Of a stretch of 57,345 nucleotides of DNA, positions 40,893 through 49,785 are shown one piece after another. Each line of letters opens with the position of its first letter. Position 1 is the stretch's first letter. The position numbers and the translations under genes are program-made. The notes beneath the pieces are model-generated. The model saw only the letters and a list, made by a program, of their open reading frames with translations, ran no database searches and was not told where the DNA came from. The DNA is taken from NCBI GenBank assembly GCA_017507125.1, contig JAFWBQ010000068.1:1-57345 (forward strand), read 5' to 3'. The DNA comes from Lentisphaeria bacterium (lineage in GTDB: Bacteria > Verrucomicrobiota > Lentisphaeria > Victivallales > Victivallaceae).

Positions 40893-42731
40893 ATGAGCGA
40901 TATTCAGGACTTCAGGGATCTCGGACTTTCAGAAGAGATGCTTTCAGCATTGGAACTCAAGGGCTTTAAAAATCCCTCCCCCATTCAGGCTTTGACCATC
41001 CCCAAACTTCTTTCAGGCGACAAAGACCTGATCGGACAGGCACAGACAGGTACCGGCAAAACGGCCGCTTTCGGCATCCCCATTATTGAAAATGCGGAAA
41101 ACAACTGCAAAAAGCCTCAGGCGCTGATCCTCGCCCCCACCCGGGAGCTTTCCATGCAGATCGCTGAAGAGATCAACTCCTTCAAAGGTTCAAGAAAACT
41201 GCGGATCGCCTCCTTTTACGGCGGTCAGAACATTGAAGTCCAGCTGAAGCTCCTCAAAGAGGGGAACATGGACATCGTTATCGGCACACCGGGACGGATC
41301 ATCGACCTTTATGAGCGGGGCGTCCTGGATTTTTCAGAGCTGAAATATGCGGTCCTTGATGAGGCGGATGAAATGCTTGACATGGGTTTCATCGAGGATA
41401 TTGAACAGATCCTCGGGTTTACCAATCCTGACAAAAGGATGCTCATGTTTTCCGCCACCATGCCCCCTGAAGTGTTGAGCATTGCCGAACAGTTCATGCA
41501 GGAGTATGAGGTGATCCGCACCAAGATGACCCAGCTCAGCACGGAACTCACCGACCAGATTTACTATCAGGTGCGCCGCGAAGATAAATTTGACGCCCTT
41601 ATGCGGATCATTGATACTGAAGAAGACCTTTATGCTCTGGTCTTCTGCCGTACCAAAACCGATGTGGATGAGGTGGTGGAAAAACTCAAACAGCACCGCT
41701 ATCCTGTTGAAGCGCTCCACGGAGATGTGGCACAGAGCGTGCGTACAAAGGTCATCAGCCGTTTCAAAGGGAAACATTTCCCCCTTTTGATCGCCACCGA
41801 TGTCGCCGCAAGAGGAATTGATGTAAACGATCTGACCCATGTCATCAACTACTCCATTCCCCAGAGTCCTGACATCTACATCCACCGGGTGGGACGCACC
41901 GGACGCGCCGGAAAAGAAGGCAAAGCCATCACCTTTGTTACTCCGGGGGAAGTCCGGCGGATCAGACATATCCAGGAGACAATCAAAAATGAGATCCGCA
42001 AGGAACAGCTCCCCGACGGCAGAGCGGTCATTGAGTTGAAAAAGCGCCGTTACGTTGAAAAACTTGCAAAGTTCAATTGCGGCGATGCCAATGAAGAGTA
42101 TCTGATCTTTGCTCAGGAACTGCTGGATCAAGCCTACTCCGCAGAGGAACTCCTTGCTGCAATCCTGCAAAACCATTTCAAAGATGAACTTCTTGAGCGG
42201 AAATACCGGGACTTCTCAGGCAAAAAGAAAGACCGCGCTTTCTGGGAGAACTCCTCTGGCGGAGCCAATGAAGTCAAATTGATCGTGGGCGTGGGACAGG
42301 CCGACGGATTCGGCGCCGTCAAAATAATGAACCTCTTCCGCGATATCGCCCATCTCCGTAAAAACCGTATCGGCAAGATCGACTGCGAGGATCACCGCGC
42401 CTTTGTCTACATTGACAACGAAGATGCCAAAGCCGCCATCGCCGCTTTCAAATCATTTCCCGGTGCCCCTGCCATCGGATACGCCCCCCTTGCCGTTTCC
42501 GCCGCCGCCCCCTACCCTGAAAAAGCTGCCCGGAAATCCGCTGAAAAGGTCAAACGGACTCCCCCTGCGGAAAAAAAGCGCAAGCTCAAAAACTGGGAGG
42601 ATAAAATGAATGCCGACATCGAACTGAAAGAACGCCGCAAAGCGGCAAAAGGTGCCGGATTTGACAAAAAAACAAAAGGTTTCGACAAAGGGAAAAAGGG
42701 GAAAAAGAACTCTTCCCGGAAGGAACGCTGA
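40893..42731 (+). CDS. deaD: DEAD-box RNA helicase (DeaD/CsdA family)
   Basis: A 612-residue ATP-dependent RNA helicase. It has the Q motif (GFKNPSPIQ), Walker A AQTGTGKTAAF, motif Ia APTRELSMQ, DEAD in LDEADEMLDMGF, SAT in FSATMP, and motif VI HRVGRTGRAGKEG. After the RecA domains comes a dimerisation region and, at about residues 460-535, a DbpA-type RNA-binding fold (KLIVGVGQADGFGAVKIMN). The tail is a lysine-rich disordered stretch. This layout fits CsdA/DeaD, which helps ribosome assembly and mRNA turnover in the cold. It has its own promoter and a strong terminator. Confidence 0.93.
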   Translation: MSDIQDFRDLGLSEEMLSALELKGFKNPSPIQALTIPKLLSGDKDLIGQAQTGTGKTAAFGIPIIENAENNCKKPQALILAPTRELSMQIAEEINSFKGSRKLRIASFYGGQNIEVQLKLLKEGNMDIVIGTPGRIIDLYERGVLDFSELKYAVLDEADEMLDMGFIEDIEQILGFTNPDKRMLMFSATMPPEVLSIAEQFMQEYEVIRTKMTQLSTELTDQIYYQVRREDKFDALMRIIDTEEDLYALVFCRTKTDVDEVVEKLKQHRYPVEALHGDVAQSVRTKVISRFKGKHFPLLIATDVAARGIDVNDLTHVINYSIPQSPDIYIHRVGRTGRAGKEGKAITFVTPGEVRRIRHIQETIKNEIRKEQLPDGRAVIELKKRRYVEKLAKFNCGDANEEYLIFAQELLDQAYSAEELLAAILQNHFKDELLERKYRDFSGKKKDRAFWENSSGGANEVKLIVGVGQADGFGAVKIMNLFRDIAHLRKNRIGKIDCEDHRAFVYIDNEDAKAAIAAFKSFPGAPAIGYAPLAVSAAAPYPEKAARKSAEKVKRTPPAEKKRKLKNWEDKMNADIELKERRKAAKGAGFDKKTKGFDKGKKGKKNSSRKER

Positions 42732-42773
42732 ACTTACAGAATAAAAAATATTTCACCTTAGACATTACTCTTC

Positions 42774-42813
42774 AAAAAAATCTTCTCCCCGGTTTCCGGA
42801 GAGAAGATTTTTT
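42774..42813. terminator. Bidirectional terminator between deaD and the sialidase-like gene
   Basis: AAATCTTCTC (42778-42787) pairs with GAGAAGATTT (42801-42810), with CCGG/CCGG inside, and has A and T runs on both sides. It serves both convergent genes. Confidence 0.9.
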
Positions 42814-42825
42814 ATGCACGTAAGT

Positions 42826-43974
42826 TTACTTGAGTTTCCAGCGGGCACAGCGCAGCAGCGCAAGTTTCAGTCCCGGATCAAACTCGTACCAGACACTCAC
42901 AAGAGTTCCGTCTGAAAGTTCCGCTGTTGAGGTATATCCCAAATCGTATGAAGGTGAATTGCCGGAAAGAATGATCGGCTCAGACCAACTCTTGCCGTTA
43001 TCAGAACTGACACGGCAGCGGTTGCCGTAGTTTTCTTTACGGTAGCCGTAACTCATAAGAAGTCTGCCGTCAGAAAGTTTAAGCAAGTGTGAAGGAAATC
43101 CGCCGCAAACAGGGTGAAGATCTTCCCATGTTTTGCCGAGATCATGAGAAACCATCTGCACAGTATGCGGCTCTTTGCCGTTATGGTTGCGGATCTGAGT
43201 GATGATCGTACCGTCAGAAGCCTGCACGCTGTGGATCTCATGCCACTTGCTCAAGTCGCATCCGAAAAGTTCACCGTTGTAGTAATGCGAGATCTCCTCC
43301 CATGTCACGCCGTCATCTGTGGAGCGCAGCGAAACGACCTCATTGCCGAAGGTGGTAGCGGCGATACAGTGACTGAAATAGCCTCTTCCGCAATAGAAAA
43401 GGGAGCCGTCATCCAGCACGATGGCGCCGTGGACATTGTTGACGCCGATACGGTATTTGGGGCTCCAGCTCTTCCCCTGATCGGTGGAGCGCAGCATGAA
43501 AAAGCCGTGCTCCTTTTTAAGCAGAGAGATATTGATCTTATCTTCGTTCTCTTTCCAGTGTGGGGGGGTATTCTCCAGGGTCCTGTAAGAGGCGAAAGCG
43601 ATACTGGTGAAGTAGTTGACCAGCCAGGTTCCTTTCGGGGTGACGGTGATACCGGCATCCCGGTCATCCAGAGGACCGTCGGCAAGGACCCGGGGAGCGC
43701 TCCAGCTTTTACCTTTGTCACAGCTCTCATACAAAAACACCTTGCCGAAAGGATCCACATGTGCCTCTCTGTCTCCTGAGCAGACGACAGCAAGTTTATC
43801 CCCGCCCACATTGGCGACTGTAGGCCATCCGTGGTAGGTGAGCTTTTCCTGAGTCCGGATCCAATTTATATCCATGACTTCAAAATCGATCTGCACACCG
43901 TTGCCGCAAGTTTCTTCTGAAAACTCCGGGGCGCACCGGGGTATATGGGGAAGCTGATTTTTCTGTGTTGTCAT
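42826..43974 (-). CDS. Sialidase-like BNR-repeat glycosidase
   Basis: A 382-residue six-bladed beta-propeller protein. Five Asp boxes are visible (ESCDKGKSW, STDQGKSW, STDDGVTW, SHDLGKTW and SSDNGKSW), the hallmark of sialidases and related propellers. An arginine-containing DDRDAGITV segment lies in the first blade. There is no signal peptide, so it acts in the cytoplasm or is not a classic secreted sialidase. It is the last gene of an operon with a ceramidase-like protein and a sugar epimerase. True sialidase activity is uncertain; many such proteins in this group act on other sugars. The start is set at 43974. Confidence 0.82.
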   Translation of the reverse strand: MTTQKNQLPHIPRCAPEFSEETCGNGVQIDFEVMDINWIRTQEKLTYHGWPTVANVGGDKLAVVCSGDREAHVDPFGKVFLYESCDKGKSWSAPRVLADGPLDDRDAGITVTPKGTWLVNYFTSIAFASYRTLENTPPHWKENEDKINISLLKKEHGFFMLRSTDQGKSWSPKYRIGVNNVHGAIVLDDGSLFYCGRGYFSHCIAATTFGNEVVSLRSTDDGVTWEEISHYYNGELFGCDLSKWHEIHSVQASDGTIITQIRNHNGKEPHTVQMVSHDLGKTWEDLHPVCGGFPSHLLKLSDGRLLMSYGYRKENYGNRCRVSSDNGKSWSEPIILSGNSPSYDLGYTSTAELSDGTLVSVWYEFDPGLKLALLRCARWKLK

Positions 43975-44000
43975 AACAAAAACTCTTTCGATTTGACTTT

Positions 44001-45275
44001 TCAGATGGTACGGCTTTCTTCGATGGCGCATTTGAGAGCGGCATCCCCGGTTCCGGCGGCAACATGGGTCGCGCCGAAAGAACATTCATATCCTTTCCGG
44101 GCAAACTCTTTCTGCAAGGGGAGATAGCCGTCATAACCGCCGGTAACTGAAATCAGCACCGCCTCGGGATTAGCTTTTTTAAGTTCCAGAGAAATGGCGC
44201 TCAAAACCTCAAAAGGCATACCGCACAAGACCTTATCCCCCAAACGGAGGAAACGCAGAGGCATGTTGAATTCCTTTTCAGGATATCTCTTTTCAAGAAG
44301 CATGAGTTCAAGGGGATCGGCTTTACTTATTCCGCAGTCACCGGGTTCCACCCGGCGGACAGGAAGCTCCACCACCTTCATGGCAACGGACTGTTTATCG
44401 TCTTTCCTGAAAAAAAGATCATTCTGCCGCAGAGTCATGGCAAGGATATCGCCGATCATTCTGCGGGAACTGACCTTGTCAGCTTTCTTCTGGGTTTCTT
44501 CACCGCGTAAACGGGGCACCGTATCTCCGGCGGCGCCCAGCATGAAAAAGGCGGGACAACCGAAAAGTTCTTCGGCTTTCTGCTTGAAGAACCAGGGATA
44601 ATCCCCTGAAACGCAGTAAGCGTCTTTTCCTCCAGTCACAGGGTGACATCCCACACTCATGAGCATGGCCTTGGGACCGTGTGCAGTCACAAAACGCCAG
44701 GCGCTCACGGTGCTGTCATACTCCTGAAAGATCAGTTCATCAGCGTTGTCAGGATAGGTGTAACTCTGCTGGATCAGTCCGTCGCTCTTTTTGATGGTGC
44801 GGCGGTTGAACATGATCCCCGGCACATCGACTTGAACATGTTCAAGGACGCACTCTTCCATGGAGTTCAACGCCGCTTCAGCGGCATCTGTCAGACGGCT
44901 CTGCCAGAGAGAGCGGTAAACACTGTCTTCCGGATGTTCACCGTAGGCAAGTTCACCATCTTTATGGTTGATGAAAAAAGATTCAAAACCGGGAGCAAAG
45001 TGGGTGTGGGAAGAGCTGATCCAGACTCTTTCAGCAGGAATTCCGAACTTTTTGCCGATAAGCTCATAGATAAATCCGCATTCTCTGACATTGATCCCTG
45101 CCATGTCGGCAGTGATAATCAGAACCGTCTCTTTACCCTCCCCTTCAGAAAGAGCCATGACGCCCAGTTCAACAGGATCTTCGATCCCGTGAGAAAGCTC
45201 TTTGCGGAACCCGTACCCCCGGAGCATGGAGTTCCGGTCAGGCAGGGTCAAACGTTTGGCAATTCCAAGTCTCAT
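44001..45275 (-). CDS. Neutral/alkaline non-lysosomal ceramidase-like protein
   Basis: A 424-residue protein resembling the N-terminal catalytic domain of neutral ceramidases. It shows GYGFRKELSHGIEDPVE near the start, ADMAGINV, the zinc-like motif ISSSHTHFAPG, SVGCHPVTGGK and GDYPWFF in the active-site region, and LGAAGDTVPR. Such short cytoplasmic versions are common in Lentisphaerota and Planctomycetes next to sugar genes and probably act on other amides. Its start overlaps the epimerase stop in an ATGA, so translation is coupled. The upstream frame extension to 45386 is rejected. No signal peptide is seen. Confidence 0.85.
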   Translation of the reverse strand: MRLGIAKRLTLPDRNSMLRGYGFRKELSHGIEDPVELGVMALSEGEGKETVLIITADMAGINVRECGFIYELIGKKFGIPAERVWISSSHTHFAPGFESFFINHKDGELAYGEHPEDSVYRSLWQSRLTDAAEAALNSMEECVLEHVQVDVPGIMFNRRTIKKSDGLIQQSYTYPDNADELIFQEYDSTVSAWRFVTAHGPKAMLMSVGCHPVTGGKDAYCVSGDYPWFFKQKAEELFGCPAFFMLGAAGDTVPRLRGEETQKKADKVSSRRMIGDILAMTLRQNDLFFRKDDKQSVAMKVVELPVRRVEPGDCGISKADPLELMLLEKRYPEKEFNMPLRFLRLGDKVLCGMPFEVLSAISLELKKANPEAVLISVTGGYDGYLPLQKEFARKGYECSFGATHVAAGTGDAALKCAIEESRTI

Positions 45276-46135
45276 ATCTGGAGATAATCCCTGATAAATT
45301 TGATATATTCCATATCCTTGAAAGCAGCGTAGATGCCGTCGCCGGTATTGGGGAACTCCACAGCAAACATGCCGGAGCGCAAGCACTCTTTGAGACGGCG
45401 CATCACCTCAGTGGTATTGATGTGTCCGTCAGAGAGACGGCAGCCGCAGTAGGCACGGTTATCGGTTTTGCTGATGATCAGCATGTTTTTCAGGTGGGCG
45501 TAATAGATCTTATCGCCCACAGTTTCAAAAACTTTAGGAATGGGATCGGTATTGGGGTTGATGATGATGTTGCCCTGATCGTAGTTGAGTCCCACAGCAT
45601 CGCAGCCGGTCATATCCAGAAGTTTGCGGCAGGGGGCAACCAGATCGTGCAGATAGGCGTTGTGGGTCTCAAGAGCGATGAGGATACCCAGCTTTTCAGC
45701 TTCAGCGCCGACGACCTTCAAACCTGCTGCGGAGCGTTCATAGTCGCCCTCTTCGGCGGCACCGCTGCCGTTATGGGCATAATCGGTCCAAACCACGCCC
45801 TCGGGCTGGATGTCACCGGTGAAGAAGTTCATCACTTTGGTTCCGGTCTCTTTGGCAGCCCAGTTGAGGAACTCAAGATAAGCAGCCTCATCGGCTTTGA
45901 CCTCATCGGCGGCGCCGCGGCAATATTTGACACATCCGCCGTAGACGATTTCCATTTCAGGGTGGGCACTCTTCCATGCCGCCATAAAGTTCTGATATTC
46001 GGCTTGAGTCATATCATCATAGCGGTATTTCCAGCGCAATTCCACGCCGCTGTAACCGGCTTTAACGGCGAGATCCAGGAACTCCTGAAGGCGTCCTTTG
46101 CCCTCAAAATAATTGACATGCAGGAGAGTTTTCAT
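45272..46135 (-). CDS. Sugar phosphate isomerase/epimerase family TIM-barrel protein
   Basis: A 287-residue protein of the xylose-isomerase-like TIM-barrel family. The metal ligands are visible as ALETHN (glutamate on strand 5), GLNYDQGN (aspartate), YYAHLKNM (histidine) and the C-terminal AVEFPNTGDG (glutamate). Members epimerise or isomerise keto sugars and inositols, or act on amino sugars. The start at 46135 has GGAAA upstream. It is the first gene of the epimerase, ceramidase-like, sialidase-like operon and suggests that the operon breaks down an amino-sugar or keto-sugar compound in the cytoplasm. Confidence 0.88.
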   Translation of the reverse strand: MKTLLHVNYFEGKGRLQEFLDLAVKAGYSGVELRWKYRYDDMTQAEYQNFMAAWKSAHPEMEIVYGGCVKYCRGAADEVKADEAAYLEFLNWAAKETGTKVMNFFTGDIQPEGVVWTDYAHNGSGAAEEGDYERSAAGLKVVGAEAEKLGILIALETHNAYLHDLVAPCRKLLDMTGCDAVGLNYDQGNIIINPNTDPIPKVFETVGDKIYYAHLKNMLIISKTDNRAYCGCRLSDGHINTTEVMRRLKECLRSGMFAVEFPNTGDGIYAAFKDMEYIKFIRDYLQI

Positions 46136-46181
46136 AATATTTTTCCTTTCGTTTAGAAATCCTTCTGATACACTGAAGTTA

Positions 46182-46210
46182 AATATAGCCCCGCTGTAAG
46201 ATAAATTCAA
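46182..46210 (-). promoter_or_regulatory. Promoter of the epimerase/ceramidase-like/sialidase-like operon
   Basis: Minus-strand TTGAAT (46205-46210), 17-bp spacer, TATATT (46182-46187), about 40 bases before the epimerase start. Confidence 0.7.
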
Positions 46211-46264
46211 GAGCCGGAAGTTCACTTTTTGTGCAAAAAGATCAACATAAAAGGAGCCCTGATA

Positions 46265-46293
46265 TTGATTTTACAGCATCAATGCGCTATATT
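46265..46293 (+). promoter_or_regulatory. Promoter of the proS operon
   Basis: TTGATT (46265-46270), 17-bp spacer, TATATT (46288-46293). The leader is about 32 bases, too short for a T-box. Confidence 0.7.
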
Positions 46294-46332
46294 ATATAAA
46301 AAAACAACACTACTAAACCGGAGAAGTTCTCA

Positions 46333-48075
46333 ATGAAGATGAGCCAAATGGTGGGGCGCCGCCTGAAAGAAGTGCCGAAAGATGCTAAAACAGCCAGTCA
46401 TCAGTTTTTGATCCGCGGCGGATATATCCGTCCGGTTTCCACCGGGATCTACTCCCTGCTGCCCGCCGGGAAGAAGATCGTTGAACGCATTGAAGCCATC
46501 ATCCGCGAAGAGATGAACAAGATCGACGGACAGGAGATCCTGATGCCTGTGGTTCTGCCCGCAGAGCTGTGGAAAGAATCCGGACGTTTTGAAAGCGTGG
46601 GCGCAGAACTGCTCCGCTTCAAGGACCGGAACGACAAGGATATGCTTCTTGCCATGACCCACGAAGAGTGCGTCACCGCATTGGTCCGCAGTGAAGTCAA
46701 CAGCTACAAACAGCTCCCTGTGATGCTCTACCAGATCCAGACCAAATACCGGGATGAGGCCCGTCCCCGCGCCGGATTGATCCGTACCCGCGAATTCACC
46801 ATGAAAGACGCTTACAGTTTCCACGCCGATCAGGAGGATCTGGAAAAATACTACAAGCGCGCCCATGAAGCCTATGAGCGGATCTTCCGCCGCATCGGTC
46901 TGGGGAATGTGCTTTCCATTGAATCCAACTCCGGCATGATGGGCGGCAAGGTCTCTCACGAATTCATGGCCATCTGCGACTGCGGCGAAGATACCATTTT
47001 CGCCTCCCCCGACAACTCCTACCGCGCCAACCGCGAAATCGCTGTTGCCGCATGGAAATATGAAAAAGAACCCGCTCAGGAGCTGGAAAAGGTCCACACC
47101 CCCGGCTGCAAGAGCATCGAAGATGTAGCAGCTTTCCTCGGTCTCAAACCCGAAAACACCGGAAAAGCCGTCTTCTATCAGAACGCTCTCACCGGCGAAC
47201 TGATCTATGCCATGATCCGCGGCGACTTTGAAGTCAACGAAACCAAGCTCTGCAACCTGACCAAAACTTCTGAACTCAAGTTCGCAGATGATGCCGCCAT
47301 TGCCGAAATCGGCTGCGTCCCCGGATATGCCGGTCCCATGGATCTGAAATCTGCCAAAGTCACCATCGTCCTTGACAACAGTGTTGTCAACAGCTCCAAT
47401 CTGGTGGTGGGCGCCAATGAGCACGACTGGCACTTCAAGAACTTCAACTTTGACCGTGATTGTCCCACTCTCAACTGCATCGTGGGCGATATCGCCACGG
47501 TCAGAGCGGGCGATCCCTGCCCCGTTACCGGTGAACCTCTGCGTGAACTCAGGGGTATTGAGGTGGGCAACATCTTCCAGCTTGGAACCAAATACTCCGA
47601 ATCCATGAACTGCACTTTCCTTGATGTCAACGGCAAATCAAAACCCATGATCATGGGCTGCTACGGCATCGGCGTGGGACGCGCCATGGCATCGGTGATC
47701 GAATACTCCAGAGATGACTACGGTCCTGTCTGGCCCATGTCCATCGCCCCCTGGCAGGCGCAGATCTGCGCCATTGATCCCAACCGCGGTGACGGTTCTG
47801 TGGGCAAAGAGGCAGAAAAAATTTACGCCGAACTGCGTCAGAAAGGTATTGATGTCCTCTATGACGACAGAGGCGAAAAGCCCGGATTCATGTTCAACGA
47901 CGCCGACCTGCTGGGGATCCCGTTGCGGGTGGTCATTTCTCCCAAAACTCTGGCTGACGGCGAAGTTGAGTTCCGTTTCCGGAACTGCCGCGACAGTGTC
48001 CGGATCAAACTGGATGAGATCGTCGGCAAGATCACAGACGAAGTCGCCAAAGCCATGGCTGAACTGGCAGAGTAA
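46333..48075 (+). CDS. proS: Prolyl-tRNA synthetase, bacterial type
   Basis: A 580-residue class II synthetase that charges tRNA-Pro. Motif 1 is at RIEAIIREEMNKIDGQEILMPV, motif 2 at YRDEARPRAGLIRTREFTMKD, and motif 3 at GIGVGRAMASVIE. Between motifs 2 and 3 (about residues 220-390) is the INS domain that edits mischarged alanine; VVGANEHDWH belongs to it. The C-terminal anticodon-binding domain (about 470-580) has APWQAQICAI. It is the first gene of a five-gene operon with nifU-like, prfB, a lipoprotein gene and coaX. Confidence 0.97.
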   Translation: MKMSQMVGRRLKEVPKDAKTASHQFLIRGGYIRPVSTGIYSLLPAGKKIVERIEAIIREEMNKIDGQEILMPVVLPAELWKESGRFESVGAELLRFKDRNDKDMLLAMTHEECVTALVRSEVNSYKQLPVMLYQIQTKYRDEARPRAGLIRTREFTMKDAYSFHADQEDLEKYYKRAHEAYERIFRRIGLGNVLSIESNSGMMGGKVSHEFMAICDCGEDTIFASPDNSYRANREIAVAAWKYEKEPAQELEKVHTPGCKSIEDVAAFLGLKPENTGKAVFYQNALTGELIYAMIRGDFEVNETKLCNLTKTSELKFADDAAIAEIGCVPGYAGPMDLKSAKVTIVLDNSVVNSSNLVVGANEHDWHFKNFNFDRDCPTLNCIVGDIATVRAGDPCPVTGEPLRELRGIEVGNIFQLGTKYSESMNCTFLDVNGKSKPMIMGCYGIGVGRAMASVIEYSRDDYGPVWPMSIAPWQAQICAIDPNRGDGSVGKEAEKIYAELRQKGIDVLYDDRGEKPGFMFNDADLLGIPLRVVISPKTLADGEVEFRFRNCRDSVRIKLDEIVGKITDEVAKAMAELAE

Positions 48076-48099
48076 GATTTTCCGGAAAGAGGTACTGCT

Positions 48100-48693
48100 A
48101 TGTGGAACTATACAAAAGAGGTCATGGACCACTTTATGAATCCCCGCAATGTGGGGGAAATCGAAAATCCCGATGGTGTGGGTGAAGTGGGCAACGCCGC
48201 TTGCGGTGACGCACTGAAACTGACCTTCAAGCTGGGGGAAGACGGCAAGATCGCTGAAGTCAAATTCAAAACTTTCGGTTGCGCCAGCGCCATTGCTTCA
48301 AGTTCAGCGCTGACCGAAATCATCAAAGGCATGAGCCTTGAAGAAGCTGAAAAGGTCACCAATCAGGATATCGCCAAGATTTTGGGCGGACTTCCTGAAG
48401 CGAAGATGCATTGCTCCGTCATGGGCATGGAGGCGCTTCAGGCAGCCATTGCCGCTTACCGGGGCGAACCCAATCCTTTTGCCGCCGATCATGAGCATGA
48501 GGGCAAACTCGTCTGCAAATGTTTCGGCATTACCGATGTGAAGATCCTGAAGGTAGCCAAGGAAAACCGTCTCCGTCAGGCATCAGAAGTTACCAACTAC
48601 TGCAAAGCAGGAGGCGCCTGCGGCAGCTGCCTGGGTGAAATCCAGCGTATTATTGATGATATGTGGCTTTTGGAGGGACTGAAGAAATGCTGA
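48100..48693 (+). CDS. nifU: NifU-type iron-sulphur scaffold protein, two-domain form
   Basis: A 197-residue scaffold. Residues 1-125 form the IscU-like domain with the three cluster cysteines in NAACGDAL, TFGCASAIAS and KMHCSVMG. Residues about 140-190 form a BFD-type [2Fe-2S] domain with the pairs CKC and CGSC in KAGGACGSC. The C-terminal Nfu domain of Azotobacter NifU is absent. It would build Fe-S clusters for housekeeping proteins. The usual partner cysteine desulphurase (NifS/IscS) is not adjacent. It overlaps prfB by seven bases. Confidence 0.92.
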   Translation: MWNYTKEVMDHFMNPRNVGEIENPDGVGEVGNAACGDALKLTFKLGEDGKIAEVKFKTFGCASAIASSSALTEIIKGMSLEEAEKVTNQDIAKILGGLPEAKMHCSVMGMEALQAAIAAYRGEPNPFAADHEHEGKLVCKCFGITDVKILKVAKENRLRQASEVTNYCKAGGACGSCLGEIQRIIDDMWLLEGLKKC

Positions 48694-49778
48694 CCATTGA
48701 AGAATTGCGCCACTTAGGTGCCGATATGTCCGGGCGCATTGCCCATTTGCATGATTTTCTGGGGATCGAAGCTCTCAAAGCTGAGTTTCAGGAGCTTGAA
48801 AGCAAAATGGCAGCTCCCGATTTCTGGGATAACAAAGAAGCCGCTCAGGAAACTGTGGGTAAATTTTCCTCCTGCCGCAGCGTTCTTGATCCTTTTCTCC
48901 AGCTTGAGCAGGCCATTACCGGTCTGGGTGAAGCCATTGAAATGGCGGCAGAAGAACCTGAATTTCTGTCCGATGCTGAGAGTGATGCTCTCAGAATCAG
49001 CAAAGAGCTTGATAAATATGAGATCCTGAGTTTTCTTTCCGGCAAATTTGACCGGAAAAACATGTATCTTACCATCCACGCCGGAGCCGGCGGCACAGAG
49101 TCCTGCGACTGGTGCTCCATGCTGCTGCGTATGTTCCGCCGCTTTATTGAACGGCGCAACTGGAAAGATGAAGTCATCGACTTCCAGCCCGGTGATGAAG
49201 CAGGCGTCAAGAGCGTTACGCTCCATGTGACCGGTGAATTTGCTTACGGATACTGCAAAGGTGAAAACGGCGTCCACAGACTTGTGCGTATTTCCCCCTT
49301 TGACAGTAATGCCAGACGTCACACCAGTTTCTGTTCCGTTGAAATCTTTCCTGAAATCGACGATGACATCGACATTGAGATCAACGAAAGTGATCTGCGG
49401 GTCGATACCTACCGCTCCAGCGGCGCCGGCGGTCAGCACGTGAACACCACCGACTCAGCTGTCCGTATTACCCATATCCCCACCGGAATCGTGGTCAACT
49501 GCCAGAATGAGCGTTCTCAGCACAAAAACCGCGCCACCGCTATGAAAATGCTGAAAGCCAAACTCTATGAACGCGAAGAGGCCGCCCGCCGCGCAGAAGC
49601 TGATGCCAAGCGCGATGAACGTGAAGATAACGGCTGGGGCAGCCAGATCCGCAGCTATGTGCTGCAGCCTTACCAGATGGTTAAGGATCTGCGTACAGAG
49701 GTCCAAACCAGTGACACTGCTGGTGTTCTGGACGGTGATCTGGACATGTTCATTGAAGCATGGCTGAAACGCCGGTGA
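48687..49778 (+). CDS. prfB: Peptide chain release factor 2
   Basis: A 363-residue RF2 that reads UAA and UGA. The stop-codon motif is SPF (residues 203-205) in RISPFDSNARRHTSF, and GGQ is at 248-250. The frame is continuous: the CTTTGA programmed frameshift that autoregulates prfB in many bacteria, around codon 25, is absent. The start at 48687 has GGAGG nine bases upstream and overlaps the nifU-like stop; the longer frame to 48663 is rejected. Length is normal. Confidence 0.96.
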   Translation: MLTIEELRHLGADMSGRIAHLHDFLGIEALKAEFQELESKMAAPDFWDNKEAAQETVGKFSSCRSVLDPFLQLEQAITGLGEAIEMAAEEPEFLSDAESDALRISKELDKYEILSFLSGKFDRKNMYLTIHAGAGGTESCDWCSMLLRMFRRFIERRNWKDEVIDFQPGDEAGVKSVTLHVTGEFAYGYCKGENGVHRLVRISPFDSNARRHTSFCSVEIFPEIDDDIDIEINESDLRVDTYRSSGAGGQHVNTTDSAVRITHIPTGIVVNCQNERSQHKNRATAMKMLKAKLYEREEAARRAEADAKRDEREDNGWGSQIRSYVLQPYQMVKDLRTEVQTSDTAGVLDGDLDMFIEAWLKRR

Positions 49779-49785
49779 GAAAGAA

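Noticed and set aside
46294..46332. T-box leader before proS
   Set aside because: The inferred leader is only about 32 bases and has no T-box sequence.
46330..47433. 367-codon minus-strand frame inside proS
   Set aside because: Antisense shadow of proS; no recognisable domain.
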